From contig OX465589.1 in assembly GCA_950022655.1 (NCBI GenBank), positions 23,500,126 through 23,564,125 of the forward strand: a DNA stretch of 64,000 nt, in the 5' to 3' direction. Positions within the stretch are counted from its first letter, which is position 1. Each line of letters begins with the position of its first letter. The stretch comes from Alentia gelatinosa (taxonomy: Eukaryota; Annelida; Polychaeta; Phyllodocida; Polynoidae). Below the pieces are notes generated by a model. It was not told where the DNA came from. It was given only the letters and a program-made list of their open reading frames with translations, and searched no databases. Below, in pieces: positions 1-9,878 of this stretch. The position numbers and the translations under genes were made by a program.

Positions 1-266
1 GCCGCCAACGGAACGGGCACCAGGACGGTAACATCAAATGGATTCACGTGTGCTCCTTCTGTGATTCCGTTGGGCGGATGTGCACGCACTCCATACACAC
101 GTGCAACAGGAAGCTGATGTACGGTGGCGGGTATGAGAGTGCTGCCCAAACATCCGCACCCCCGATACACCGGATGCCGCACGCCAGGCATTCACTCCAC
201 ACGACTGATCTCCAACCACTGAAACAACAGGCATCAAAAAACGGCCCGGACGCGTCCCACGAGTGA
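1..266 (+). pseudogene. gag C-terminus (zinc-finger region) of YR element copy 1
   Basis: The open frame ends at TGA 264-266 and encodes a Cys/His-rich segment (HVCSFCDSVG, then a Cys-x-His-x4-Cys type spacing) that matches the same region of copy 2 gag. It is probably the nucleic-acid-binding part of the Gag-like protein. The N-terminal part lies left of the window. It ends with a Ser-Lys-Asn-Gly-Pro stretch that contains the slippery heptamer described separately. Confidence 0.75.
236..242 (+). promoter_or_regulatory. Candidate -1 frameshift site (A AAA AAC), copy 1
   Basis: In the gag frame the codons read TCA AAA AAC, so the heptamer A AAA AAC has the X XXY YYZ phase required for -1 ribosomal slippage. 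The same heptamer in the same phase occurs in copy 2 at 43035-43041, where the -1 frame is pol. In copy 1 the downstream pol start is damaged, so the site is probably a relic here. Confidence 0.6.
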
Positions 267-305
267 GCTTGGCACGTCGTACACCCCCTGCACTCAGGAC
301 AGCTG

Positions 306-541
306 CACTCGGGGAGGAGGTATCAGGGAGCGAGTGCACGCAGGATGATGCAACACCCCACGTGACAACAACAACACGTGCCGCGCACGTGGGGGATGCT
401 AGTAAACACAGGACCCCGCCCACCACTCGGGGAGGAGGTATCAGGGAGCGAGTGCACGCAGGATGATGCAACACCCCACGTGACAACAACAACACGTGCC
501 GCGCACGTGGGGGATGCTAGTAAACACAGGACCACGCCCAC
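306..541 (+). repeat. 118-bp tandem duplication inside YR copy 1
   Basis: Two near-identical 118-bp units (306-423 and 424-541) start with CACTCGGGGAGGAGG and include CACGTG palindromes. The unit length is not a multiple of three. The duplication falls where copy 2 has the gag-pol junction and start of pol, and contributes to inactivation. Long open frames across it on both strands are shadows of the duplication. Confidence 0.9.
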
Positions 542-2293
542 CAACGAATACACTCCCGTGGTTATGCGTGTCAGCGGGAGAGAGAGCAATTGGCTCGGCA
601 ATTTCCCCGGGAGGATGTGGACACCGGACTCAATATTGACTTAGCCGCTGTGAGGAAGGTATGTGAGACCGGAGCTCCCTCCCCCGGAGTCCGGACGGAC
701 CCCGAGGCAATCGCCGGACATCGGCGGACACACTGGCTGTCAGCGACACGAGGGGCGTGCCCAACCACCCCAGTGCCACGGGATACCCTGATCAGATCGA
801 CAGGTTCATCAACAAAGAAAGAGGGTTCAGCAATCTCCTAGGGCCGTACGAGGCTCCCCCTTTTGAACCCTGGTGTCACGTGTCGCCGTTAATGACACGC
901 GAGAAAAGGGGTACGGACGACCATCGTGTCATTACCGACATGACGTACCCTTAGGACGACAGCGTCAACGGTTTTGTGGTCAAGAATTCCGTGTACGGAG
1001 AAGAGAGGGAGCATGGCCTCCCGACCGTCGACAGTTTCGTCGGCCTCGGGGACCGGAAGTTACATGTGCTCAATCGACATCGCTAGGGCGTATAAAAACT
1101 TCCGGTGCGACCCCCTCGACTGGCCCCTCCTGTGTTTCGCATGGAGGGACGGGTACTTCTGTGATACGGCGATGCCGTTTGGTGCCCGTGCCTCCTCCTA
1201 CCACATGCAGTGCATAGCGGAGGCCATCGTCGCGATACTCGGCCAGAAGGGGGTCGAGGCCTGCATGTATCTAGACGACCTCATAATTCTCTCACCCAGC
1301 AGAGAGAAGTCCGAGGCCGACTTCCGGGCGGCCCGAGAGCTGCTGACGGAACTCGGACTCCCCGAGGCCCGAGGCAAAGCTCAGCCCCCAAGCCAGGTCG
1401 TGACATGGCTCGGGATCGTCATCAACGCGGCTGAGATGTCACTTACCGTGCCCGAGGACAAGCTTCATGAGGTCCGAGAGCACGTCAGGGCGGTGTCCAT
1501 GAAGCGGTCTCTGACGAAACGCCAGCTTCAATCCGTCCTCGGGCGGGTACTACATGTATCGAAGTGTATCCGGCCGGCACGCCCATTCATCAGCAAACTC
1601 CTCGAGGCCCTCCGAGGTATGACCGGATACTACCTTAACATTAACTCTGAGATGAGGCAGGACCTCGGGTGGTTCCTGCGCTTCGCCGAGGGATGGAACG
1701 GCCACGCCCTCATCCCGCAAGGACCCCCGACTAAGTGCCTCATTGTGGATGCATGTCTCTCGGGCATCGGAGGTACAGACAGCACCTACTCATACTCCGG
1801 ACAGGTCTGCCCGGTGAACGACCCGGTCTGCTGCATCGCTGAGCTGGAGGCCCTCAATACGGTGTTCGCGATGTGCACCTTCGTCACAGACCGCGACAGA
1901 GGGTCTCGCGTGGAAGTCTACTGCGACAACATGGGGACCGTCCAGGCACTCACCTCTGGGCGTGCCAGGAACCCCGTACTGGCCGAGTGTGCCCGCCAAG
2001 CCTGGATGGTCCAATCCAAACTGCAGGTAGACTTCATTTACATGCACGTCCCGGGAAGACTCAACAGCTTCGCGGATGCACTCAGCCGGGCGCATCTGAC
2101 CTCGAGGGACTATGATATGGCTTCGATGTTCATGAATTTCCATTCCCTCCTCGAGGTCATTCCCTGCACCCACGTCTGCTTTAACCCTGTTTTGCGTCTC
2201 ACCTGCAGATCCGGAGCTGCTCTTACTCCAGACGAGGGCATCTTGCGCGGCAATGCGAGGCGCGTGCCTCCGGAACGGTCGCGAACCAGCTGA
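542..2293 (+). pseudogene. Reverse transcriptase-RNase H of YR copy 1, disrupted
   Basis: The reverse transcriptase shows the block A aspartate in SIDIARAYKN, the catalytic MYLDDLIIL, and the connection motif TWLGIVI. RNase H follows with IVDACLSG, ELEALNTVF, YCDNMGT and the DALSRAHL end motif. Relative to copy 2 about 200 bp is missing near 740-752, there is a stop at 952-954, and the frame changes between 954 and 974. The stretch 974-2293 is intact. It overlaps the recombinase N-terminus in another frame, as in copy 2. Confidence 0.85.
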
Positions 2294-3171
2294 GGGCCGT
2301 CGCGACATACCTCACATTCTGCCGGCAGATGGGTGCCGACACCCAGAAACCCACTACCAGCTTCATCACAGCGTACCTCGAGTACGTCTCGGACCACGCC
2401 CCCTCCCCTGCGACGGTCGCGAATCAACTATCCCACGTGCAGTCGCACCTGCGACTGACGGAAGGGGACGTCGCGCCGACAGAGGACTACCGAGTGAAGC
2501 GCGCCCTGGAGGCGATGAGGCGCAACAAATCGTACGTCCCAAACATCAAGCCTCCGGTCCCCATGGAGGTCCTTAGGGCGGCCCTCGCGGCCCTCACACC
2601 ATCGCCGACCCATCTGGTGCTGCGGGCAGCCATACTACTCATCTACTACGCGGCACTGCGGCAGAGCGAGGTCGCCCCACCGTCGGCCGCCAAGTTCGAC
2701 CCTGCGCGACACCTGTCGCGCCGCGACGTGGTGGTCACGCCGACGGAAGTAACCATCCAGATCAAGGCAGCCAAGAACCTGCAACTGGTGGGGGAGGAAA
2801 AGACTGTGGTGATCCAGGCGTCCCCCGAGGTCGCAGGGTGCCCGGTACGCGCTATCACCTCTATGATCGCGGCCATCCCCACGACCAGCCCCGAGGCCCC
2901 GTTCCTTACCCTCGCGGCCGGGGAGGTGGTCACCACAAGACTTCTCACCCGAGAATGGAAGTCTCTACTGAAGGCCGCCGATCAGCCTTCCACGTACACG
3001 CTCCACAGCCTGCGTAAGGCCGCTGCAACTCAGGCATACCAGGCGGGCCTGCCTGAGTTATCCATCCAGCGCTACGGCGGTTGGAAATCCAACGCCCACC
3101 GGACGTACATCAAGGCCAACGATGCCAGGGCCGTCAATCGGGCCTTGATCCAGTCACTTCACAAAGACTAA
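2209..3171 (+). pseudogene. Tyrosine recombinase of YR copy 1, frameshifted near its N-terminus
   Basis: The catalytic set is present: Arg in AALRQSEV, His and Arg in HSLRKAAAT, and the GGWKSNAHRTYI block with the nucleophile Tyr. The frame 2329-3171 is open to TAA. Alignment to copy 2 indicates a single extra base around 2243-2246 that separates this frame from the N-terminal LLLLQ motif at about 2217, so the recombinase is probably inactive as a full-length protein. Confidence 0.8.
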
Positions 3172-3209
3172 AAACATTTCCCACCCCCCCTCTCCTTTTT
3201 TGCCTTTTT

Positions 3210-3970
3210 GGCTGTTTATTATTTATACAATTACCTGTATTGTATTTCATACAATTATCATGTGTATTGTATTTCATATTTTACTTTTCATAATTGACTT
3301 ATATTCTACCTGTCAATTATCATTTACTTACCTTCATATTATCTTATCATTAATATGCTCATCCAGTAAGGTCGACATAATTTTACTTACTATAACTTCA
3401 TAAAATTAAATAAAATTTTATTCTCCCAAGCCACTGCTTGTCTACTTTTATCCGGGGGTAGGGTAATGGTATTCTCATGAGCTTTGCTCAGGGGGAGTCA
3501 TTGCCACCTCCGGTGTCCCCCCTATACCGCGCCTCCCGGGCGCCCCTCCTGCCCCCTCGCGGCTTTCTCACCTACCACGAGGTCACGTGGTACAGCCCGG
3601 TCCGGACCCCGGCCTCACTTCTCCTTCACCCGTCCTGCAGTACACACATACTACAGTACTTTTTCGTCCCACCCACCCACAGCCTTCTCTCTTTTCTTCC
3701 TACTAACGTAGGGCTGTTTATTATTTATACAATTATCTGTATTGTATTTCATACAATTATCATGTGTATTGTATTTCATATTTTACTTTTCATAATCGAC
3801 TTATATTCTACCTGTCAATTATCATTTACTTACCTTCATATTATCTTATCATTAATATGCTCGTCCAGTAAGGTCGACATAATTTTACTTACTATTACTT
3901 CATAAAATTAAATAAAATTTTATTCTCCCAAGCCACTGCTTGTCTACTTTTATCCGGGGGTAGGGTAATG
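3210..3970 (+). repeat. B1-A2-B2 right end of YR copy 1
   Basis: B1 is 3210-3468, A2 is 3469-3711, B2 is 3712-3970. B1 and B2 are both 259 bp, differ at a few positions, begin GGCTGTTTATTATTTATAC and end GGGTAATG. Each holds an AATAAA-type poly(A) signal within AAATTAAATAAAATTTTA. A2 carries a G/C-rich palindromic head (TGCTCAGGGGGAGTCATTGCC) whose equivalent opens A1 and A2 of copy 2. This is the signature of split direct repeats. Confidence 0.92.
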
Positions 3971-4291
3971 TTACCACTTGGCACCCAGGCAACTTCGTGT
4001 TTAGACCTTCACACCCACCCCGCCAACCTCATACTGAGAAAATCCGATATTTTTTCGTTCACTGGATTCAATTCCTGAAGAATGAATCTTTGTTGGAAAA
4101 ACGACTCACTCTCTTCAAGATGCTGCTGAGACAGCCTAGATTACACATCATTTCAAACCTCAGGCTGAGAAGTTGCCAATCGCACTCCGTCGGCCGTGAT
4201 AGTCACACTGGGAGGGGAGGGGAGGGCATGGGAGGGTCACTCTACGATCATGACTCTTGCGTTTCCCGACCTCCACTTTAGCTCATTGTAA

Positions 4292-4730
4292 AGGGGGCCG
4301 TCCACCAATCACGACAAGGCTACGACCAGTGCCAACATGAAAGTTCCTATCGGCACCTTGTCGTAGCCTTGCTGAAAGAAGGAAGGGGAGGGGGTCTGCG
4401 ACAGTGTTGTCGGGGCATGCCGTAGACGTCGCTGGTGACGCCAATGGTACCGACACACTATGACAGTAATATCAAGTAAACAACAACACTCTACGGCAAG
4501 AGTCCAGTCGTGGGAAAAATCGAACATGCTCAATGTTGTCGTAGCCTTGTTAGAAGCCTCCCGACAAGCTTCCAACCGCAGCCCAATCATGGCCTTGTCG
4601 TGGCCTTGTCGTAGACTCTTGTCGGAAACTGGGGTCCACCAATCAGGACAAGGCCTCCAGTCGTAGGCCAGTCGTGGACCTTGTCGAGAACCCATTGTCA
4701 TAGCCTTGTCGTGGTTGGTGGACGCCCCCT
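4292..4730. mobile_element. MITE, 439 bp, TAA target duplication
   Basis: The inverted ends match: AGGGGGCCGTCCACCAATCA on the left and the complement of TGGTTGGTGGACGCCCCCT on the right. The element is flanked by TAA on both sides (4289-4291 and 4731-4733). The interior repeats GTCGTGGCCTTGTCGTAG-like units in both orientations. A 3-bp T-N-A duplication fits PIF/Harbinger-type MITEs. The 205-codon minus-strand open frame over it is a by-product of the repeats. Confidence 0.8.
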
Positions 4731-4733
4731 TAA

Positions 4734-6100
4734 ATGTGAGCACAGGATACAGTACAAAGGCACGACTATGCAGCATATTTTCGAACGTGTCTCGTTGGGC
4801 AGTGCCCCCTTGACCTGGTTGAATGCGCAATGCAATCACGGTTTTCCTGTACCTGAATATCCTTCTAATTACATGCCAGCCTGCCGAATGAGAAACATGA
4901 AGTATCGCTACTAACGAGGTTATCACTCATTTATATACTAAGGAACCTTTGAAGCCCGTTTTCAAGTCCATTTCTAATGCTTAGTCGTACCTCGACTTTA
5001 GCGCTTCGTCTCAGATCTTCACAAATTTGAATTTCATGCCAGGCGACTTATAACATGCCCTCCCCCTTCCCCCACCTTTGCATGTGATACACTGTAAACT
5101 TTCCCCTCCTCTGGTTAAGTGCAGAAGGTTTATCCGAATCTGGGGCAATTATCTCTTGTCCTATTTCCTGATAGATTGTGCTGCCAGGACATGCCCGAAT
5201 TCCAACTGAGCGATAATGAGTAAGAGTGCAAGGTCAAAAGCGGAGATAGATAGAATAGGAATGCTGCTGCCAGTAATAGCTATCTGTCTTTGCAGGTGTG
5301 GCAGTTGAGGAAATACCATTTAACCCTTTCTCTACATCGCAATGTCTCACCCCACCCCCGTGATAGATCCAAGTACAATGCTGCATTTTATATTTGTTTT
5401 TATAGTTATAGCTGCATGCAATATATCACTTCAGCAAATAACCGACCCATAAGATAAAAGCTAAACCTTTTAACTGTTTTATACAGATTCATGCTTATCC
5501 ATCATGATAATGTGCTACTTGTTTTCTTGCGCCAAAACTAGTCTTTCCAATGTGAGTTGTTAGTCGTGACTAGACGTAACTTATAGACATTAAAAACCTT
5601 CACTAAACAATACCTTTGATAGTCGTGACTACACGTAACTTATAGACATTAAAAATCCTTCACTAAACAATACCTTTGATAGTCGTGACTACACACATTT
5701 ATGATGATGATACTACTGAGTCACATGAGCTCGGACCGGAGAGACAAACACAGAAATTTTTTATTAGTAACTCCTATCTATGCTATGGCCCATGCAGTAG
5801 CTGCAAAGGAGGGCCTCATTTTTGCCACTCTATATTATAGTACTTTATTGTTTGTTTGTTCATCTTTTATTTGTACATATTTTTCAACCAGCCCAGACTG
5901 GGCGGACATGCACATGAGGGGACATAGATTTTGCAATGTACCAAATCTTAACAATGCGTGACTAGAACAAAAGACGTTGTTTATTGCGTCATCGTGTGTA
6001 CAGAATATCATAGTCGCGCGTCGGCCGCTAGATCAGTGTTTCTGCGCGATTGCATATATTACAGATCTGACCGGTGGACAAAACAGAAAAATGACTTGAC
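4734..6100. other. Intergenic sequence with a short tandem repeat
   Basis: No coding signal is seen. The only structure is a 59-60 bp tandem repeat at 5561-5695 (just over two units), recognisable by the recurring TAGTCGTGACTA and CACTAAACAATACCTTTGA. The rest is AT-rich unique-looking sequence. Confidence 0.6.
5561..5695. repeat. Tandem repeat, 59-60 bp period
   Basis: AGTCGTGACTA recurs at 5562, 5621 and 5681. The units between share ACGTAACTTATAGACATTA and CACTAAACAATACCTTTGAT with almost no divergence, so the duplication is recent. Confidence 0.85.
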
Positions 6101-6164
6101 AAGGGATTAGTAAAGGCACTCTATATATCCAACCTAAACATATAAAGCTTATTCAGCACACAGG

Positions 6165-7150
6165 GCTTACTGAAATATGACCTAAAAACAGATGACTCAG
6201 ACGTTTTCACGTTTTCTGAATCATGGTTACATGACAACTTACCAAACAACTAAATTGATATACCGGGCTAAAATTGCTTAAGACTAGATACAACATGGGT
6301 AGAATACAGGACTGGAGAGGTAACAACTGGAGGAGGTGTAGGTCTAAACAATAGAGATAGGTTCAACATATCTTCTGAGGAACTATCTACTTTTAACTGC
6401 GGCTCAAAAGACATTGAATGCCCATGGGTGAAAGTAAATATGCCTAATCAAAAAGACATTATCATCGGCACAGGGGTGCACCCCATAAACCCAGGGGAGC
6501 ATCACCTGAAACATTTACTCAAATGCTTAAAGATTACACCTCTACAATTCAAAACCAATTTAAAGTGGACATCTTATCATTAGGAGACTTCAATGTCAAT
6601 TACAACATTACAACCTCTCAAAAATACGAACTCACACAAAACTATGAACATATTTGCAATCTGACACAACTAATAATCAACATGAATGATGTAACCTTTT
6701 CGTTCCGTTAGACGCCATTACAGAGTCTGTGGTTGGAAAAAATTTATAAAAATATATTAATAATAATCAACATGAATAAATAATCTAATTGATCTTGCCT
6801 TCACAGACAGCGACAAGACTCTACACTCTGGAGTTGGTGACCAAAACATCAGCGACCATCAACTTATCTATGTACACATAAAAAAAACCAAAGAAATGTT
6901 CACCAAAATTCAAACGGAAGGCATATCCTACAGACACTATTCCAAACAAAACTTTAAACAGCAGTTACTAAACTACGACTGGGCAAAACTGAATAGAAGG
7001 CAAGAGCCAAATACTGCCTGGGAATGTATCGAAGTAGCCATTTAAGATTATCTCGACCGAGAACGACCAATCAGGCAAATGAATCTTAGAGAAAAAGGTA
7101 CACCATGGCTGACGCATGGTTTAATTTTCCATGATCCGCGACTAAGATAA
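6165..7150 (+). pseudogene. Decayed non-LTR retrotransposon (LINE) endonuclease region
   Basis: Translated pieces fit the apurinic-type endonuclease of a LINE ORF2: DVFTFSESWLHDNLPN, then a frame carrying GGGVGLNNRDRFNIS and WVKVNMPNQKDIIIG, then DILSLGDFNVNYN (the conserved GDFN), then NLIDLAFTDSDK and SDHQLIYVHIKK, and finally a PWLTHGLI-like segment before where RT would begin. The pieces lie in different frames with internal stops, and no RT domain follows. A small insertion at about 6688-6760 is bounded by a 17-bp direct repeat. Confidence 0.75.
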
Positions 7151-7282
7151 AGCACTAACTAAAGCAACTGGTAAAAGACGTCCCTCCGTAGATCACCAAT
7201 TTGTTTGCGTATTACGTCTGCTACACACTCCTGCAACTGAGACACTTTGTTCACTGGTAGTCAAAATATATGAAGATCAGTG

Positions 7283-7430
7283 TCAAAAGGTGTCAATTTC
7301 TAACCCCTGAAAGGTCATAGGCATAACCCCCTTGTTGTAGTTAATGCTGAAATCCAGCTCCCTCAGCACTCTGTTTAAAATATTAAAGGCTTCTCCACAG
7401 CTGTCTCTGGTCTCCCCTCTGACCAGGGAG
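7283..7430 (-). pseudogene. DIRS-like RT remnant (connection segment)
   Basis: The minus-strand translation contains NILNRVLRELDFSINYNKG followed by a PMTFQGLEIDT block, which is the RT-to-RNase H linking region of DIRS/YR-type elements ('LGF.IN..KS...P.Q.FLG..IDT'). It belongs with the RT N-terminal piece at 8560-8830 on the same strand and in the expected order, now separated by repeats. The open frame also runs into the adjacent foldback repeat. Confidence 0.55.
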
Positions 7431-7438
7431 TCGTGCAG

Positions 7439-7714
7439 ATTTATCTCACCCCTGGAATAAATACCCATAGGCTTAACATTGGTAACTCGTTCTTCATGCC
7501 CCTATGAGTATTGCAGTCCGTTATCCATGATCTATAGTATGTGTGTCATCCATTCTTATAATGTGTATAGGGGTGAGATAGATACAGAAAGCAACTCGTT
7601 TTGGTCAAAGAAGTCATTCTGCAACTCACTCGCCGGCTGTCGCCACGTTCATATCACTCCGCATCAAACTCGTGGAGAACGACGACTTTGACCGAAACTT
7701 TATGGTTTCTTCTT
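7439..7714 (+). repeat. Double-palindrome repeat, family 5
   Basis: Module A runs from TTTATCTCACCCC to AGGGGTGAGATAGA and includes CCCATAGGCTTAACATTGG just inside the left end. Module B is a long imperfect hairpin with arms around CAACTCGTTTTGGTCAAAGA and the complement near 7690, with the apex CACTCGCCGGCTGTCGCCACGT. A second copy is at 55699-56198. Confidence 0.7.
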
Positions 7715-7760
7715 TAAATTACACACATGGGGGACAAAATCCGTCTGATACACTGTGTTA

Positions 7761-8041
7761 GGCCCGGCGTCCACCTATTACCATAGAAATTTTGACCTCC
7801 CGATATGGCCCCGTTACACAAAGCAAATATCGGAGACAATCGGGAAGGTGCAAAATCGTAGATATATGTCTAGACATTCCAATCCACCACGCATTGTATG
7901 GGTTTTTTATCGGTGTCTAATCGCAAAAACGTGGTCAACTGCCCCGATATTAGGTGACTTTCCGACGCGATTTTGATTTTTTATCGGGAGGTGCGTCGTA
8001 GACCATATCGGAGCCATATCGTAGCAGGTGGACGCCGAGCC
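7761..8041. mobile_element. MITE, 281 bp, TTA target duplication
   Basis: The ends are GGCCCGGCGTCCACCTA on the left and the complement of CAGGTGGACGCCGAGCC on the right, flanked by TTA (7758-7760 and 8042-8044). Interior CGATATGG/CCATATCG blocks make it largely palindromic. A second copy lies at 53202-53476 in gene 2, and a relative at 11797-11980 in gene 1. The 3-bp duplication suggests a PIF/Harbinger-type non-autonomous element. Confidence 0.85.
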
Positions 8042-8560
8042 TTAAATAAATAAAAATGGATGCACCAAACCTTGCACCGAGCATGAGGCAGGTGTCTACG
8101 ATGTACGTTTAGACACTGGGGACAAACTGTCACTAGAGACAGTGGCGTAAGAATAGGGGGGGGGAGGGGGGAGGGCACCCCACTTTTTTGCCAGCCCCAG
8201 AAAAGTCAGCACCTTCAAATTGAACTCAATCAAGTGTAAAAACTTACCTGATTTTTCAACCTTGAAAAATGTCCAAATCTAACTTTTTACCCTGCAATGA
8301 CGGCTACTGTGCAATGACGGCTAAGCCCTGACTGTTCACCATTGAAAAGTGTCAAAGTCTTACTTTTTCATTTGTAATGAAGGCTAAGACCTGACTTTTC
8401 ACAGACTTTTCGCAGATTTACGGTAAATCCAGTGGAACATGTCAATGTCTGACTGCATACCAAGAAAAAAGTCAGCAATTTTTCAGTTCCCCCCCCCCGA
8501 CTTTCAAAATGTTCTGACGCCCCTGAGAGACATGCTAGAGGCAAATCCTCACAGTGTATT
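8042..8560. other. Degenerate repetitive intergenic stretch
   Basis: It contains G-runs near 8154-8176, a C-run near 8490, and two or three degenerate copies of a roughly 85-bp unit with TTGAAAAATGTC and ACTTTTT blocks between 8230 and 8450. No coding signal is seen. Confidence 0.4.
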
Positions 8561-8830
8561 TTGATACACATTTGATAGGTCTATTTTGACTATGTAGTCC
8601 CCTTTGTTGATGAAGGTAGCTGGGTCCTCTAAGCTTCGGTACCTAAAGGACTCCCTGACAGCATATGAGTTTATAGAAGTGCCAATCGGTCTGTTCCTGT
8701 GTCGTGGATTAGCCTAATCCTGCCCCATGACTTTGGGACCCCTGCTAGTGCAGAGATGATCTTTGGTTTAACATTGGTGATCACATGCCTGCCGCTGGCT
8801 GACTCCTCCTGGATACGATTTTGCACCAAA
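8560..8830 (-). pseudogene. DIRS-like reverse transcriptase N-terminal remnant
   Basis: On the minus strand the translation has PKIISALAGVPKSWGRIRLI followed by HD, then, after a frame change, SYAVRESFRYRSLEDPATF and GDYIVKIDLSNVY. These match the start of the RT domain in DIRS-type YR elements, including the block A aspartate in KIDLSN. Frameshifts and the lack of the YxDD region show it is dead. It is a different lineage from the two Ngaro-type copies. Confidence 0.65.
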
Positions 8831-9740
8831 AGACCCTTTTGTCCAGTGACGGTAGTGTCCCGTTTGGTTATCCTTATTCCATCAATTACTTCATGTATTA
8901 CAGCAAGAATTTCTATCCTCATCCTCCAGGGGTATCGTCTTCTCCCAGCCCCCGGGCTATCGGGCTCCATCCCTTGTCGGACTACAATTTATATTTATAT
9001 ACTCCTTTGCACCATTATTACTGCTATTTTTATTGTTTTGAACATTCAATCATGTATGCCACTGGGTAGTTATATCGACACAAATGTATGTGAATATGAA
9101 TATGCATTTTTCATGTGACCATGACACACAGAAGCAATAATATAAGAGAAGATTTTAAGTTATGCCATTGGAACAGTTGCAGTTTGTATAGCAAAAAAAG
9201 GATCATATGTAGCGATGATTAGAAGATTTTGATTTCATAGGCGTATCAGAAACACAGTTTATTGGTATTGGTTTGTGGATGTCATGCATTTAACCTAGAA
9301 TTGATAGCGCAGAAAAATGTACCCACTTTACCGATATGATCGTATTCACTGTTCCACTTTATGGACGGGTATTTCGATGGCCTTATAGTAGATATCTTTT
9401 GACATTTTTATGACGGAAATCTACCCTTTGCCCGCGAAAAAGAATGAATCAGGAAACTACCTTTTGACCCCAATATCGTGTATGATTATAATGAACATTA
9501 ATCTGGTGATATTCGAGGAGCTATAAAAGGTGAAAGATAAGACTTCTGGAAATATTAGTCTGCAAACAGAAACCCCCTCCTCCCTATCTGGTGACTGATA
9601 ATAGAACCAGTCTCCTTTCTCGGCTCTCGTCTCTGATCACTTGATCCTGACCTCTTTGAAAATCACATTCAGACCTTCTCATGATATGATATGAAGATAG
9701 TGGACTACGCCATGGAAAATTTCTCCAGGATTCTTCCTGG
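8831..9740. other. Intergenic sequence upstream of SLC6 gene 1
   Basis: Open frames here are short and show no family resemblance. The last few hundred bases would hold the upstream promoter region of gene 1, but I see no site beyond the TATA box listed separately. Confidence 0.4.
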
Positions 9741-9780
9741 TATTTGGGTGTGGGGCGGGAGACTGACGCCCGGATAGGGG

Positions 9781-9790
9781 TCTATAAAAC
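9781..9790 (+). promoter_or_regulatory. TATA box of SLC6 gene 1
   Basis: TCTATAAAAC is a good TATA element. A start site about 25-30 bp downstream would fall near 9810, giving a short 5' UTR of about 65-70 nt before the ATG at 9879-9881. An in-frame ATG at 9807-9809 would then lie outside or at the very edge of the transcript. Confidence 0.6.
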
Positions 9791-9878
9791 ACGGGATCCG
9801 CCTGTGATGCTCAAACCAGGGTCTTCTCTTCGGAACATCAAGACTTTACAAATACAGCAAACTACTACAATCATCAAA

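Larger units (their letters stand above)
1..3970 (+). mobile_element. YR retrotransposon copy 1 (Ngaro/PAT type), left end outside window, decayed
   Basis: This tyrosine-recombinase retrotransposon enters the window inside gag and runs through reverse transcriptase, RNase H and recombinase to a B1-A2-B2 right end. The right end has two 259-bp direct repeats (3210-3468 and 3712-3970) around a 243-bp A2. Elements of this class move by reverse transcription followed by recombinase-mediated integration of a circle, without a target duplication. Compared with copy 2 (41553-46993) it has lost about 200 bp between gag and RT, gained a 118-bp tandem duplication, and carries stops and frameshifts, so it is non-autonomous now. 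The A and B repeats differ in sequence from copy 2, so the copies belong to related but distinct subfamilies. Confidence 0.9.

Noticed and set aside
34..601. Open frames of 92-153 codons on the minus strand
   Set aside because: They read through the 118-bp tandem duplication and repeat the same peptide twice; they are shadows of the gag-pol region of the YR element.
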